Source: Pseudomonas psychrophila HA-4
GTDB taxonomy: Bacteria; Pseudomonadota; Gammaproteobacteria; Pseudomonadales; Pseudomonadaceae
DNA: 47,574 nucleotides
Assembly (NCBI RefSeq): GCF_000282975.1
Contig: NZ_ALJC01000076.1
Span: 1 to 47,574 of the forward strand
Reading direction: 5' to 3'
Positions 20,362 to 29,674 of the stretch are shown here, piece after piece. The notes below the pieces were generated by a model. That model was not told where the DNA came from and ran no database searches. It saw only the letters and a program-made list of their open reading frames with translations. Positions within the stretch are counted from its first letter, which is position 1; each line of letters opens with the position of its first letter. The position numbers were made by a program, and so were the translations under genes.

Positions 20362-20510
20362 GGGCAGTACGCGTGAGAAAAGTGAGTGCTTATGTTACCT
20401 GAGCGTGTTTACGCAAAAAGTGTCCCCACCTGACAAAATAGTCATCTTTCCCTCAGTTGCCTGACAGCCCCTGTTGTTCAGGCTTGGTTATTTTCTTTAA
20501 GAGGTTATTC

Positions 20511-20957
20511 ATGAAAAACCCATTACGCGTTTTGGCGCTCTCAACCTTATTACTCTCTTCCCTCGCCAACGCGGCCGAACAACTGACCATGGACGTGCAC
20601 CGCGATGCCAACTGTGGCTGCTGCAAAGCATGGATCTCGCACCTGCAAGCCAATGGCATCAAGGTGAATGACCATGTTGAAACGGACATGAGCAGCGTCA
20701 AACGCCAACTTGGCGTTGCACCGCGCCTGGCCTCGTGTCACACCGGAGTGATCAACGGTAAATTTGTAGAGGGCCACGTACCTGCCGAACACGTCATCGC
20801 GTTGAGCACGCGCGACGACCTCAAAGGGATTGCAGTTCCCGGCATGCCAGCCGGCTCTCCAGGCATGGAAATGGGCGATCGCAAAGACGCCTTCCAAGTG
20901 ATAGGCCTGCTCAACGACGGCCGAGACAACGTCATCGCCGAGTATCCTGGCAACTAA
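20511..20957 (+). CDS. Periplasmic DUF411 metal-binding-type protein
   Basis: Exported protein of 148 residues. A signal peptide (VLALSTLLLSSLANA) ends near residue 21. The mature protein begins with the DUF411 hallmark HRDANCGCCKAWISHLQ, where Cys35, Cys37 and Cys38 form a CxCC cluster, plus SCHTGVINGKFVEGHVPAEH with a further Cys/His pair. DUF411 proteins are often found with copper-resistance genes and are thought to bind metal; no other copper gene is here. The ATG at 20511 is preferred over the open frame from 20457 because of the signal peptide and the GAGG 7 bases upstream. Confidence 0.9.
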   Translation: MKNPLRVLALSTLLLSSLANAAEQLTMDVHRDANCGCCKAWISHLQANGIKVNDHVETDMSSVKRQLGVAPRLASCHTGVINGKFVEGHVPAEHVIALSTRDDLKGIAVPGMPAGSPGMEMGDRKDAFQVIGLLNDGRDNVIAEYPGN

Positions 20958-20964
20958 TGCGCCC

Positions 20965-20995
20965 CTGTTAACGCACCCCTATGGTGCGTTAACAG
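20965..20995 (+). terminator. Hairpin after the DUF411 gene
   Basis: A perfect 13-base stem (CTGTTAACGCACC and GGTGCGTTAACAG) with a 5-base loop begins 7 bases past the stop. No T-run follows (the next bases are TAAAAAAG), so termination efficiency is uncertain. Confidence 0.55.
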
Positions 20996-21393
20996 TAAAA
21001 AAGCGTTCTTAAGCAGCGCTATCGGTCCGGGGTGATCGCCTTCAGCCCGTCAGCCTCCTAGGCCACCGTTCAGCTCCCTTATACCCGTATGTCTTTTATA
21101 TGCCGTTTTTAATCTAGTGCTGTCACACATCCCTCCTACACTCCAAGCTGTCGTTATTTGGGCTCGGTGTTTTTGCGCCTAAATAAACCGAACCTTCTGC
21201 ATCAAGGCGGGGTCAAGTCATAGGTAGGGCGCAATTATTGGTGCATTCCTTGCAGCGCCCTATTTACCGCCTGTGTCTCCAGGCCGTCGGTGCTTTACCT
21301 GCAACACAGTGTTGAATGTCGCCCCCATGAGGAAATGGATATTTCCCTGCCGGGCGCACGAGAGCTGGCCAATAAATACAAAGGGAGAGAGTC
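20996..21393 (+). promoter_or_regulatory. Long leader / promoter region of the glgA operon
   Basis: About 400 bases without a gene precede glgA. It holds a hairpin with perfect 8-base arms TAGGGCGC and GCGCCCTA (21225-21262), a compact dyad CAACACAGTGTTG (21302-21314) and a short GGA-loop hairpin (21331-21346). A weak AlgU-like pair, GAACCT at 21190 and TCAAG 17 bases later, is present but imperfect. Such a long leader suggests transcriptional and post-transcriptional control of the large operon. Confidence 0.5.
21331..21346 (+). promoter_or_regulatory. Candidate RsmA/CsrA site in the glgA leader
   Basis: GGAAAT and ATTTCC form a 6-base stem whose 4-base loop is GGAT, so the loop shows GGA within AATGGAT, fitting the ANGGA core. 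A second ANGGA occurs in the Shine-Dalgarno (AAGGGAGAG, about 21381-21389). Two such sites about 50 bases apart are the usual way CsrA-family proteins block translation; E. coli glgC is the classic case. Confidence 0.4.
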
Positions 21394-22962
21394 ATGATCA
21401 GTGCTGCTGCGCCACATCAAGATGAAAGGCAAAACTCGCAAGCCATTAACCGGGTGTCATTGTCAGATCTGGCACCGGCAGGTAAGGCAGCACTACCCGC
21501 AGGGAACGCTAATCCAAACAAGAAGAAGGTCTTGTTTGTGACCTCTGAATTGGCCGATCTGGTGAAAACCGGAGGTTTGGGCGATGTTTCCGCAGCCCTG
21601 CCGCGCGCCATGCGGCACTTGCATGACGTCAGGGTGCTGATCCCCGGTTATCGGCAAGTCCTTAATAGCGACAACCCCATTCACATTATTGGTGAACTCA
21701 GCGGCCATGCCGCCTTGCCTGCGTGCAAGATCGGGCGCATGGATTTGAAAGATGGCCTGGTCATTTATGTGCTGATCTGCCCTGAGCTTTATGAGCGCGA
21801 CGGCACGCCCTACGGCGCCAATAATGGCCGCGACTGGCCTGACAACCATATTCGCTTTGCCCGCCTGGGCTTGGCCGCCGCCGACATCGCGGCCAATCTG
21901 GCACAGATCCATTGGCAGCCTGATCTGGTACACGCCCATGACTGGCCAGCCGGGCTAGCTCCGGCCTATATGCAGTGGCGCGGACAACGCACGCCCACGT
22001 TGTTCACTATCCATAACCTGGCGTACCAAGGCGTTTTCAATCGTGCGTGCTGCCCGGAGTTGGGCATACCGCACCATGCCTTGCAGCAAGATGGCATGGA
22101 GTTCTACGGAAAACTGTCCTTTCTAAAAGCCGGCATGGCGTATTCAAGCCACATCACGACAGTGAGTGCCACCTATGCACAAGAAATAACCACCCCAGAA
22201 TTCGGCTGCGGACTGGACGGGTTTTTATCCAGTAAAACGCAACAGGGCCTACTAAGCGGCATCCCTAACGGGATAGATGAAAGCTGGGAAGCCTCAACCG
22301 ACCCGCACTTACTCAACCCGTTCAACATCGGTGATTGGGCAGGCAAAGCGCTGAATACCGGACATATTCGCGAGTTGTTCGAGCTAAAACCTTCAAGCGG
22401 GCCTTTGTTTGCGGTGGTCTCACGTCTGGTTTACCAAAAAGGGCTGGACCTGACTGAAGCAGTGGCCGAGTACATCGTGGCTTCAGGCGGACAAATCTGC
22501 ATCATCGGCCGTGGTGAGCCAGAGGAAGAGCAAGCCATGCGCGAACTGGCGCTGCGTTTTCCAGGTCAGGTCGGCGTGCGTATTGGGTTTAACGAAACCG
22601 ATGCACGGCGCATGTTCGCGGGCAGTGATTTCTTACTCATGCCTTCGCGTTATGAACCCTGCGGCCTCAGCCAAATGTACGCGCAGCGCTTCGGCTCGTT
22701 GCCCGTAGCGCGTAACACCGGCGGCTTGGCCGATACGATTGAAGATGGCGTGACTGGCTTCCTGTTCAATGAGTCGACGGCTGACAGCTACAAGAAAGCC
22801 CTGCGTCGGGCATTCAAAGTCTTTGCCTACCCGGACCTGCTCAACGCCATGCGCTGCCGGGCCATGGCTGCGCCATTCAACTGGTGCAAGGCGGTAGAAC
22901 CGTATGCCGAGCTCTACGAACAATTGGTGGCCAAATCACTGAGCAGACCCATAAATACCTGA
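21394..22962 (+). CDS. glgA: Glycogen synthase (GT5 glucosyltransferase)
   Basis: GT5-family alpha-1,4-glucan synthase of 522 residues, extending glucan from a nucleotide-glucose donor. It has the KTGGLGD donor-binding loop at Lys58, and the C-terminal PSRYEPCGLSQMYAQRFGSL and NTGGLADTIEDGVTGFL motifs. The first 43 residues form a polar, Ala/Pro/Asn-rich extension before KKVLFVTSELADL. The ATG has GGGAGAG about 4-8 bases upstream. It is the first gene of a long plus-strand unit, 16 bases before treZ. No ADP-glucose pyrophosphorylase gene (glgC) is in the window, so the donor (ADP- or UDP-glucose) is open. Confidence 0.94.
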   Translation: MISAAAPHQDERQNSQAINRVSLSDLAPAGKAALPAGNANPNKKKVLFVTSELADLVKTGGLGDVSAALPRAMRHLHDVRVLIPGYRQVLNSDNPIHIIGELSGHAALPACKIGRMDLKDGLVIYVLICPELYERDGTPYGANNGRDWPDNHIRFARLGLAAADIAANLAQIHWQPDLVHAHDWPAGLAPAYMQWRGQRTPTLFTIHNLAYQGVFNRACCPELGIPHHALQQDGMEFYGKLSFLKAGMAYSSHITTVSATYAQEITTPEFGCGLDGFLSSKTQQGLLSGIPNGIDESWEASTDPHLLNPFNIGDWAGKALNTGHIRELFELKPSSGPLFAVVSRLVYQKGLDLTEAVAEYIVASGGQICIIGRGEPEEEQAMRELALRFPGQVGVRIGFNETDARRMFAGSDFLLMPSRYEPCGLSQMYAQRFGSLPVARNTGGLADTIEDGVTGFLFNESTADSYKKALRRAFKVFAYPDLLNAMRCRAMAAPFNWCKAVEPYAELYEQLVAKSLSRPINT

Positions 22963-22978
22963 GAGAGGGCTTTGACCA

Positions 22979-24811
22979 ATGCCTTCACAGCGATTGGATA
23001 CATGGCCTCATGGCGCCCAGTTGCTGGACGCAGAACACACCCGCTTTACCCTGTGGGCACCAGATGCCACGAGCGTCAGCGTTGAGTTACGCAACGGTCA
23101 ATCACTGCCCATGGACCCCCAGCCCAATGGCTGGTTTGTACGAGAGGTGCCCTGCCCCAAGGGCACGCGCTACCGCTTCTGTATTAATGGCGAATTTGAG
23201 GTGCCAGACCCGGCATCGCGTGCTCAAGACGGCGGCCTTCAGGGTTACAGCGTCGTGGTCGACCCACGGGAATACACGTGGCAGACCCCTGACTGGAAAG
23301 GCCGCCCTTGGCACCACGCGGTGATTTATGAGCTGCATGCAGGTGTACTAGGCGGGTATGGCGAAGTCGCCAAACAACTGCCGCGCCTTGCCGCACTGGG
23401 GGTCACGGCCATTGAGCTGATGCCTTTGGCGCAATACAGCGGCGAGCGCAACTGGGGGTATGACGGCGTCTTGCTGTACGCGCCTCACGACACCTACGGA
23501 TCGCCTGCCGCGCTTAAGCAGCTGATCGACGAGGCACACCGCCTTGGGCTTATGGTGATCGTGGACGTCGTCTACAACCATTTTGGGCCGCAGGGCAATT
23601 ATTTACCGGCATACGCCAAGGCCTTTTTCCACGAAGACAGCCATACCCCATGGGGGGCCGGAATCAATTACCAGCGCCGTGAAGTTCGTGACTTTTTTAT
23701 TGATAACGCCCTGATGTGGCTGCTGGATTACCGGGTTGATGGGCTGCGCTTGGACGCCGTGCATGCGATCAACGATGCCAGCTTGTTGCATGAGCTGGCG
23801 CAACGCATTCGTCAGCTCACAGCCCCGGACCGGCATGTCTGGCTAACCGTCGAAAATGAGTTCAACCAGTCGTTTCTGCTAGAAAAAGACTACAACGCGC
23901 AATGGAATGATGACGGACACAACGTGCTTCATGTGTTGTTAACCGGCGAAACAGACGCCTACTACGCTGAATTCGCTGACAACAGCACTGAAAAACTTGC
24001 CCGATGCTTAAGCGAAGGCTTTGTGTATCAAGGCCAGACCAACCGGCACGGCACATCTCGGGGCGAACCCAGCGCTCATTTGCCATCACACGCCTTCGTG
24101 CTGTTTTTGCAAAACCACGACCAAATTGGCAACCGTGCCCTTGGCGAGCGGCTGCACCGGCTGTGTCCGCCACAAGCGTTACGCGCCGCCACCACCTTAT
24201 TACTGTTGTCACCCATGATTCCCTTGCTGTTCATGGGTGAAGAAAGTGCGGCACCCGAGCCCTTCCTGTTTTTCACTGACTACGCGGGCGAGTTGGCCCA
24301 AGCCGTTAGCGAGGGACGACGCAAAGAATTTGCAGATTTCAGTACCTATGGCTCAAGCACTGACAATGACAATGACAATGACAATGAGCAAATTCCCGAT
24401 CCCAATCAGCGCTCAACCCATGCCCGTGCTCGGCCTTCACTGACGCCCGCACCCCATGAGACGGCTCGACACGACATGCTCACGCTTTATGAAAAGCTGC
24501 TGCACATCCGCCACCGGTCGATCATTCCGCGCCTGCAAGGCGCTCACTCATTAGGGGCGCAGGTGCTGGCAACGGGTGCAGTGGCAGCGCAGTGGCGTAT
24601 GGCCGATAACAGCATTTTGCTCATCGCCCTCAACCTGAGCGCCCACCCCGCCCCTCACACGCTAGCAACCCATAGCCAATTGGTATTTGAAAGCCAACCG
24701 AATGTGGCCTCACACCTGCACAGCCATCATCTTTTAGAGCCCTATAGCGCGTTAGTCAGCCTGGTTGACGCGCCCTTCCCACCCTCCCGCCTGGAGAGCG
24801 CCCATGAGTGA
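22979..24811 (+). CDS. treZ: Malto-oligosyltrehalose trehalohydrolase
   Basis: Releases trehalose from maltooligosyltrehalose made by TreY. GH13 enzyme of 610 residues: an N-terminal E-set domain (FTLWAPDATSVSVELRNG, about residues 20-90), then the catalytic barrel with Asp259 in DGLRLDAVHAI, Glu292 in LTVENEFN and Asp381 in LQNHDQIGNR, the three expected acidic residues. GVTAIELMPLAQYSGERNWGYDG is typical of TreZ. A run of Asp-Asn dipeptides at residues 462-469 comes from a hexanucleotide repeat and makes a polar loop after the barrel. It overlaps malQ by 8 bases. Confidence 0.95.
   Translation: MPSQRLDTWPHGAQLLDAEHTRFTLWAPDATSVSVELRNGQSLPMDPQPNGWFVREVPCPKGTRYRFCINGEFEVPDPASRAQDGGLQGYSVVVDPREYTWQTPDWKGRPWHHAVIYELHAGVLGGYGEVAKQLPRLAALGVTAIELMPLAQYSGERNWGYDGVLLYAPHDTYGSPAALKQLIDEAHRLGLMVIVDVVYNHFGPQGNYLPAYAKAFFHEDSHTPWGAGINYQRREVRDFFIDNALMWLLDYRVDGLRLDAVHAINDASLLHELAQRIRQLTAPDRHVWLTVENEFNQSFLLEKDYNAQWNDDGHNVLHVLLTGETDAYYAEFADNSTEKLARCLSEGFVYQGQTNRHGTSRGEPSAHLPSHAFVLFLQNHDQIGNRALGERLHRLCPPQALRAATTLLLLSPMIPLLFMGEESAAPEPFLFFTDYAGELAQAVSEGRRKEFADFSTYGSSTDNDNDNDNEQIPDPNQRSTHARARPSLTPAPHETARHDMLTLYEKLLHIRHRSIIPRLQGAHSLGAQVLATGAVAAQWRMADNSILLIALNLSAHPAPHTLATHSQLVFESQPNVASHLHSHHLLEPYSALVSLVDAPFPPSRLESAHE
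24361..24384 (+). repeat. Hexanucleotide tandem repeat (TGACAA)x4 inside treZ
   Basis: Four perfect copies of TGACAA, followed by a near-copy TGAGCA, encode alternating Asp-Asn. The unit is a multiple of three, so copy-number change would lengthen or shorten the loop without breaking the frame. Confidence 0.95.
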
Positions 24812-26885
24812 ATCACAGCTTGAAATACTCGCAGGCCGGGCCGGTCTGGCAGTTGACTGGGTCGATGCCAACGGCAGTCCACAACGTGTTGAGCACCCTG
24901 TACTGCAAGCCGTTCTGGCCGGTCTAGGACTGCCCGCCGACAGTGCCGAGGCCATAGAAACCAGCCTGCTTAACTTGCAACTCGAACAACAGAACAAACG
25001 CCTGCCGCCGTTACTGACCGCCGATGTGGGACGGGGCCTGGACCTGACACGCTATTTCCATCCGCACAGCCAATGCGTGGTTCACCTGGAGACCGGTGGC
25101 GCACTGGACATTCAACTGGATGCTGACGCTTTTTTACCGGGCATGATTCCGGTCGGTTATCACCGGGCGCAAGTGGATGATCAATACTTCACCCTCGCAG
25201 TGGCCCCGACACGGTGCTACAGCATGAGCGATGCGCTAGACAGTCAGCCGCCGCGTGCGTGGGGCTTGAGCACGCAGTTGTATGCGTTGAAACGCGATGG
25301 CGATGGCGGCTTTGGTGACACGCAGGCACTTGAACGTTTTGCCAAAGCGGCCGGTGAACGAGGCGCCGATGCATTGGCGATCAGCCCGATACACGCCATG
25401 TTTAGTTGCGATCCGCATCGCTACAGCCCGTACTCGCCGTCCAGCCGTTTATTCCTTAATAGTCTCTACGCGGCCCCCGCCAGCGTGCTCGGTGAAGTAG
25501 CCATGCAGCGCGCGGTTGAGGCCTGTGAATTGGCCGACGAACTGCACAGGCTCGAACAACTGCCACTGATCGACTGGCCAGCGGCAACCGCCGCCAAGCA
25601 ACGGTTACTGCGCCAGTTGTACGAGGACTTCCAAGTGGGTGAACAACCCCTGCGCGATGACTTTGAGCATTTTCGCGACAGCGGCGGCGAAGCACTGGAA
25701 AACCACTGCCGTTTTGAGGCCCTACAAGCGCAACACGTGGCCGATCAACAAAGCATGGACTGGCGCTTGTGGGATGAACAATGGCGCGACCCTAACAGCC
25801 CGGCCCTGCTGATCTTTGCGCAAGAGCAAGCGCACAACATCGGCTATTACGCTTTTTGCCAATGGTTGATTGCCCGCTGCCTGGCGCAGGCTCACAAAGT
25901 CGCCAAAGGCAGCGGCATGGCCGTTGGCCTGATTGCCGACCTCGCGGTGGGCGCCGATGGCGGCGGCAGCCAGGCCTGGTGCCGACAAGACGAGCTGCTG
26001 TCCCACCTCACCGTTGGTGCCCCACCCGACCTGCTCAACCGCCAAGGCCAAGGCTGGGGTATCTCCGCATTTTCTCCTGATGGCCTCAAGCGCAATGGGT
26101 TTCGGGCATTTATTGAAATGCTGCGCGCCAACTTCGCCCACGCCGGTGGCTTGCGAATTGACCATGTGATGGGGCTGCAACGACTGTGGGTCATCCCATT
26201 GGGGGCCGAACCTACGCAAGGGGTGTACTTGTACTACCCCGTCGAAGACATGCTGCGCTTGCTTGCCCTGGAATCAGTGCGCCATCAAGCCATCGTGTTG
26301 GGCGAAGACTTGGGCACCGTGGCAGACGGGCTGCGCGAAAAACTTATTGAGCGCGACATTTTGGGCATGCGCGTGCTCTTGTTCGAGCAGGATTATGGCG
26401 CCCGTTTCAGGCCTATCCTCGACTGGCCCGACAATGCCTTGGCCACCACCAGTACCCATGACTTGCCAACACTCAATGGCTGGTGGCTGGAGCGTGACAT
26501 CGACTGGAATGCCAAGCTGGGCATGATCGACGCGCAAACAGAGGCCCACTGGCGTGAAAACCGTCAGCGCGAACGGGAAGGCCTGCACGTGGCCCTGAGT
26601 CAGGACCCACAAAACTTTCAGGATGAATCCACGGGCGCCCATCAAGTGCTCGATGCCAGCGCGCGTTTCCTGGGGCACACCCGCGCCCCTTTGGTGTTGC
26701 TGCCCATAGAAGATGCCTTGGGGCTCGAAGAACAACCTAACTTGCCAGGAACGGTCGGCAGCCACCCAAACTGGCGACGCCGTTTGCCGATTGACTCCGA
26801 CACCGTGCTGGATGTGCCGGGTGTGGCCCGACGCCTCGAATTACTGGCGTGTGCACGCCTTCAGGCGCAGGAGCGTGACCGGTGA
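24804..26885 (+). CDS. malQ: 4-alpha-glucanotransferase (amylomaltase)
   Basis: GH77 enzyme of 693 residues that moves alpha-1,4-glucan segments between chains, feeding suitable chain lengths to TreY/GlgX. The N-terminal third is a divergent extension as in bacterial MalQ. Catalytic residues are Asp453 (GGLRIDHVMGLQRLW), Glu501 (IVLGEDLGTV) and Asp553 (TSTHDLPTLNGWW). I chose the ATG at 24804, which overlaps the treZ stop (ATGAGTGA) and has GGAG 7-8 bases upstream, over the in-frame start at 24765. It overlaps treY by 4 bases. Confidence 0.95.
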   Translation: MSESQLEILAGRAGLAVDWVDANGSPQRVEHPVLQAVLAGLGLPADSAEAIETSLLNLQLEQQNKRLPPLLTADVGRGLDLTRYFHPHSQCVVHLETGGALDIQLDADAFLPGMIPVGYHRAQVDDQYFTLAVAPTRCYSMSDALDSQPPRAWGLSTQLYALKRDGDGGFGDTQALERFAKAAGERGADALAISPIHAMFSCDPHRYSPYSPSSRLFLNSLYAAPASVLGEVAMQRAVEACELADELHRLEQLPLIDWPAATAAKQRLLRQLYEDFQVGEQPLRDDFEHFRDSGGEALENHCRFEALQAQHVADQQSMDWRLWDEQWRDPNSPALLIFAQEQAHNIGYYAFCQWLIARCLAQAHKVAKGSGMAVGLIADLAVGADGGGSQAWCRQDELLSHLTVGAPPDLLNRQGQGWGISAFSPDGLKRNGFRAFIEMLRANFAHAGGLRIDHVMGLQRLWVIPLGAEPTQGVYLYYPVEDMLRLLALESVRHQAIVLGEDLGTVADGLREKLIERDILGMRVLLFEQDYGARFRPILDWPDNALATTSTHDLPTLNGWWLERDIDWNAKLGMIDAQTEAHWRENRQREREGLHVALSQDPQNFQDESTGAHQVLDASARFLGHTRAPLVLLPIEDALGLEEQPNLPGTVGSHPNWRRRLPIDSDTVLDVPGVARRLELLACARLQAQERDR

Positions 26886-29674
26886 GCCGCGGTCCGTCGC
26901 CAGCTATGCGGGCGACAGTGCGCCTGCAATTTCATGCAGGGTTCACTCTGGAGGATGCGCGAAAACAGGTGCCGTACTTTTCACGTTTAGGCATCAGCCA
27001 TGTATACGCCTCGCCGCTGCTCACGGCACGTAAGGGCTCGATGCATGGCTATGACGTGGTCGACCCGACTCAGGTCAGCGCGGTATTGGGCGGTGAGCCC
27101 GCGCTGCGTGAACTTGTCGAGGAACTGCGCGCCCATGGCATGGGCTTGATCCTCGACATTGTGTCCAACCATATGGCCGTGGGCGGCGCAGACAATCCCT
27201 GGTGGCTCGATTTGCTGACGTGGGGGCGCGCCAGCCCGTATGCCGAGTTTTTCGATATTCAGTGGCACTCCTCCGACCCGCTGCTAGAAGGCCTGCTGTT
27301 ACTGCCTTATTTGAGCGACAGCTACGGCATCAGCCTGCAAAAAGGTGAGATCCGTCTGCGGTTTGATGCTCAAACAGGCACTTTTTACGCCGAACATGGC
27401 AGCCATCACTTCCCCATTTGCCCAGTGGACTATCCCGCGCTGCTCAGCCCTCAACTGGCGCCTGAAGTACAACGCTTGGCCGGTGACTTTGCCGCGTTGC
27501 AGCGCTTTGGTAACCCACGTGACCAAGCCCAACCCTTGCAGCGGCAACTGAGCAAATTGAGCCGAGAGCCACCGATCCTTGAAGCAATAGAGCAAACGTT
27601 GGCGCGCTACGACTCGCGCCATGCCGAAGGCTTTGCGCGCCTGCATCAACTGCTTGAACGCCAGTCATACCGACTGGCTAGTTGGCGTACGGCGGCTGAC
27701 GACATCAACTGGCGGCGTTTTTTCGATGTCAACGAACTGGCTGGCCTGCGGGTAGAGCGCTCAGCGGTCTTTGAAGCCACCCATGGCAAAATCTTTGCGT
27801 TGATTGAAGAAGGCCTGATCGACGGTTTACGTATCGATCACATTGACGGCCTGGCAGATCCGGGCGGGTATTGCCGCAAATTGCGTCGCCGCATCGACAG
27901 CCTGAGACCGGATCAGCATGTACCGATCTACGTCGAAAAAATTCTCGGCATGGACGAACAGCTACCTGCCGACTGGGGCGTTGATGGCACCACTGGCTAT
28001 GAATTCATGGACCAAGTGTCACTGCTCCAGCATGAGCCCGAGGGCGAGCACACGCTGGCAACCTTGTGGGCTGAACACAGTCAGCGCCCCGCTGATTTCA
28101 AATCCGAAGCCTTGCTGGCCCGCCAACAAGTGCTAAACGGCTCATTGGCAGGCGATTTCGAAAGCGTGGCATTGGCGCTGCTGGACGTAGCCCGCAACGA
28201 CATCATGACCCGCGACTTAACCCTGGGCGCCATACGCCGCGCGTTGCAAGCACTGGTGATGCACTTTGGGGTGTACCGCACCTATATCAGCGCGGCGGGG
28301 CGCAGCGCTGCTGATGAACAGGTTTTCCAGCAAGCACTGGCTGGGGCGCGCGAGGTGTTAAACGAAGCGGACTGGCCTGTCTTAAACAACCTGGAACAAT
28401 GGTTGGGCGGTGAGCCCTGGCGCAGTCTGCCGTTAGGGCGTTCGCGCAAAATGCTCAAACATGCCTGCGTACGCTTTCAACAACTCACCTCGCCTACCGC
28501 TGCCAAAGCGGTTGAAGACACAGCGTTCTATCGCTACGCGCGTCTGCTCTCGCGTAACGACGTAGGTTTCAGTGCCGAGCGTTTCAGTGCTCCGATCGAG
28601 GCCTTTCACCACGCGTGCCAAACACGCCTGCAAACCTTCCCGGACAACTTGCTAGCCACCGCTACTCATGACCACAAACGTGGCGAAGACAGCCGTGCGC
28701 GGCTGGCCGTGCTCAGTGAACGTAGCGACTGGTACGCGCACTGCGTTGCTCGCTGGCGACCCATGGCCAGTGCGCTACAAACAGATCGCAGTGGCCCTAC
28801 GCCGGGCGATGAGTTGATCCTCTATCAAATCATCCTCAGCACGTGGCCACTGAATCTGCGGCCTGACGATGCTCCCGGCGTGGAGGATTACTGCAAAAGA
28901 ATCTGGCAATGGCAGCTCAAGGCCTTGCGCGAAAGTAAGCTGCAAACCCAGTGGTCCGCCCCGAATGAACTGTATGAAAACGCGGTAAAAACGTTTCTGG
29001 AACAGCTGCTCCTGCGTCCTGAAGGGCTGGCGTTACGTACCGAGCTGTACCAAGCCACTGAAGAAATCGCCAGTGCTGGGGCTGTCAACGGGCTTGCCCA
29101 AACCTTATTAAAACTGACCACCCCCGGTGTACCCGATATTTACCAGGGCACCGAGTTATGGGATTTCAGTCTGGTTGATCCTGATAACAGACGTCCCGTG
29201 GACGTTGAGTTGCGCCAGCGCCTGCTCGACAGCTCAGCCGACGCCGCCCAACTGTTGCAGAACTGGCGCAACGGCGCGATCAAGCAGGCGTTAATCGCTT
29301 ACACGCTCGGCATTCGGGCCAACTGCCCCCAGCTGTTTAGACGGGGCCGTTACATCCCACTCACAGTGACCGGCCAACAGGCCCGACACGTATTGGCGTT
29401 TGCTCGCCAGTGGGAGGATCAATTGGCGATTGTCGTCATTGCGCGACTGAGCGCTCAGGCCATTCAAAAAAGTGTTCCATCCATCAATCCTGCATCCTTT
29501 TGGAAGGAAACCAGCATCGAATTACCGTTTGACGGAATAGACCTTAAATTAAAGGGATTTTTTGCAACACCCGTAGTCACTACCAATAGGACGCTGCGGG
29601 TCGGCGATGCTCTGAACACCTTCCCCGCCACCCTCATGATCAACACGTCAGTTCAGGAGCTTTGCGATGAGTAA
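26882..29674 (+). CDS. treY: Malto-oligosyltrehalose synthase
   Basis: Converts the reducing-end alpha-1,4 bond of a glucan into an alpha,alpha-1,1 bond, giving maltooligosyltrehalose for TreZ. GH13_26 protein of 930 residues, slightly long for the family. N-terminal barrel start: RLQFHAGFTLEDARKQVPYF and SHVYASPLLTARKGSMHGYD. Catalytic Asp319 lies in GLRIDHIDGLADP and Glu352 in YVEKILG. TATHDHKRGEDSRARL and PGVPDIYQGTE are the C-terminal TreY motifs. Start is GTG, overlapping malQ (GTGA), with AGGAGC upstream; an ATG at residue 9 is an alternative. It overlaps the DUF2934 gene by 8 bases. Confidence 0.95.
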   Translation: MSRGPSPAMRATVRLQFHAGFTLEDARKQVPYFSRLGISHVYASPLLTARKGSMHGYDVVDPTQVSAVLGGEPALRELVEELRAHGMGLILDIVSNHMAVGGADNPWWLDLLTWGRASPYAEFFDIQWHSSDPLLEGLLLLPYLSDSYGISLQKGEIRLRFDAQTGTFYAEHGSHHFPICPVDYPALLSPQLAPEVQRLAGDFAALQRFGNPRDQAQPLQRQLSKLSREPPILEAIEQTLARYDSRHAEGFARLHQLLERQSYRLASWRTAADDINWRRFFDVNELAGLRVERSAVFEATHGKIFALIEEGLIDGLRIDHIDGLADPGGYCRKLRRRIDSLRPDQHVPIYVEKILGMDEQLPADWGVDGTTGYEFMDQVSLLQHEPEGEHTLATLWAEHSQRPADFKSEALLARQQVLNGSLAGDFESVALALLDVARNDIMTRDLTLGAIRRALQALVMHFGVYRTYISAAGRSAADEQVFQQALAGAREVLNEADWPVLNNLEQWLGGEPWRSLPLGRSRKMLKHACVRFQQLTSPTAAKAVEDTAFYRYARLLSRNDVGFSAERFSAPIEAFHHACQTRLQTFPDNLLATATHDHKRGEDSRARLAVLSERSDWYAHCVARWRPMASALQTDRSGPTPGDELILYQIILSTWPLNLRPDDAPGVEDYCKRIWQWQLKALRESKLQTQWSAPNELYENAVKTFLEQLLLRPEGLALRTELYQATEEIASAGAVNGLAQTLLKLTTPGVPDIYQGTELWDFSLVDPDNRRPVDVELRQRLLDSSADAAQLLQNWRNGAIKQALIAYTLGIRANCPQLFRRGRYIPLTVTGQQARHVLAFARQWEDQLAIVVIARLSAQAIQKSVPSINPASFWKETSIELPFDGIDLKLKGFFATPVVTTNRTLRVGDALNTFPATLMINTSVQELCDE

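Noticed and set aside
21190..21217. AlgU promoter before glgA (GAACCT, 17 bases, TCAAG)
   Set aside because: Both elements deviate from consensus, including the final A of the -10 box; too weak to list as its own feature.
24361..24390. Repeat in treZ as a frameshifting phase-variation switch
   Set aside because: The unit is six bases, so slippage keeps the frame and cannot switch the gene off.
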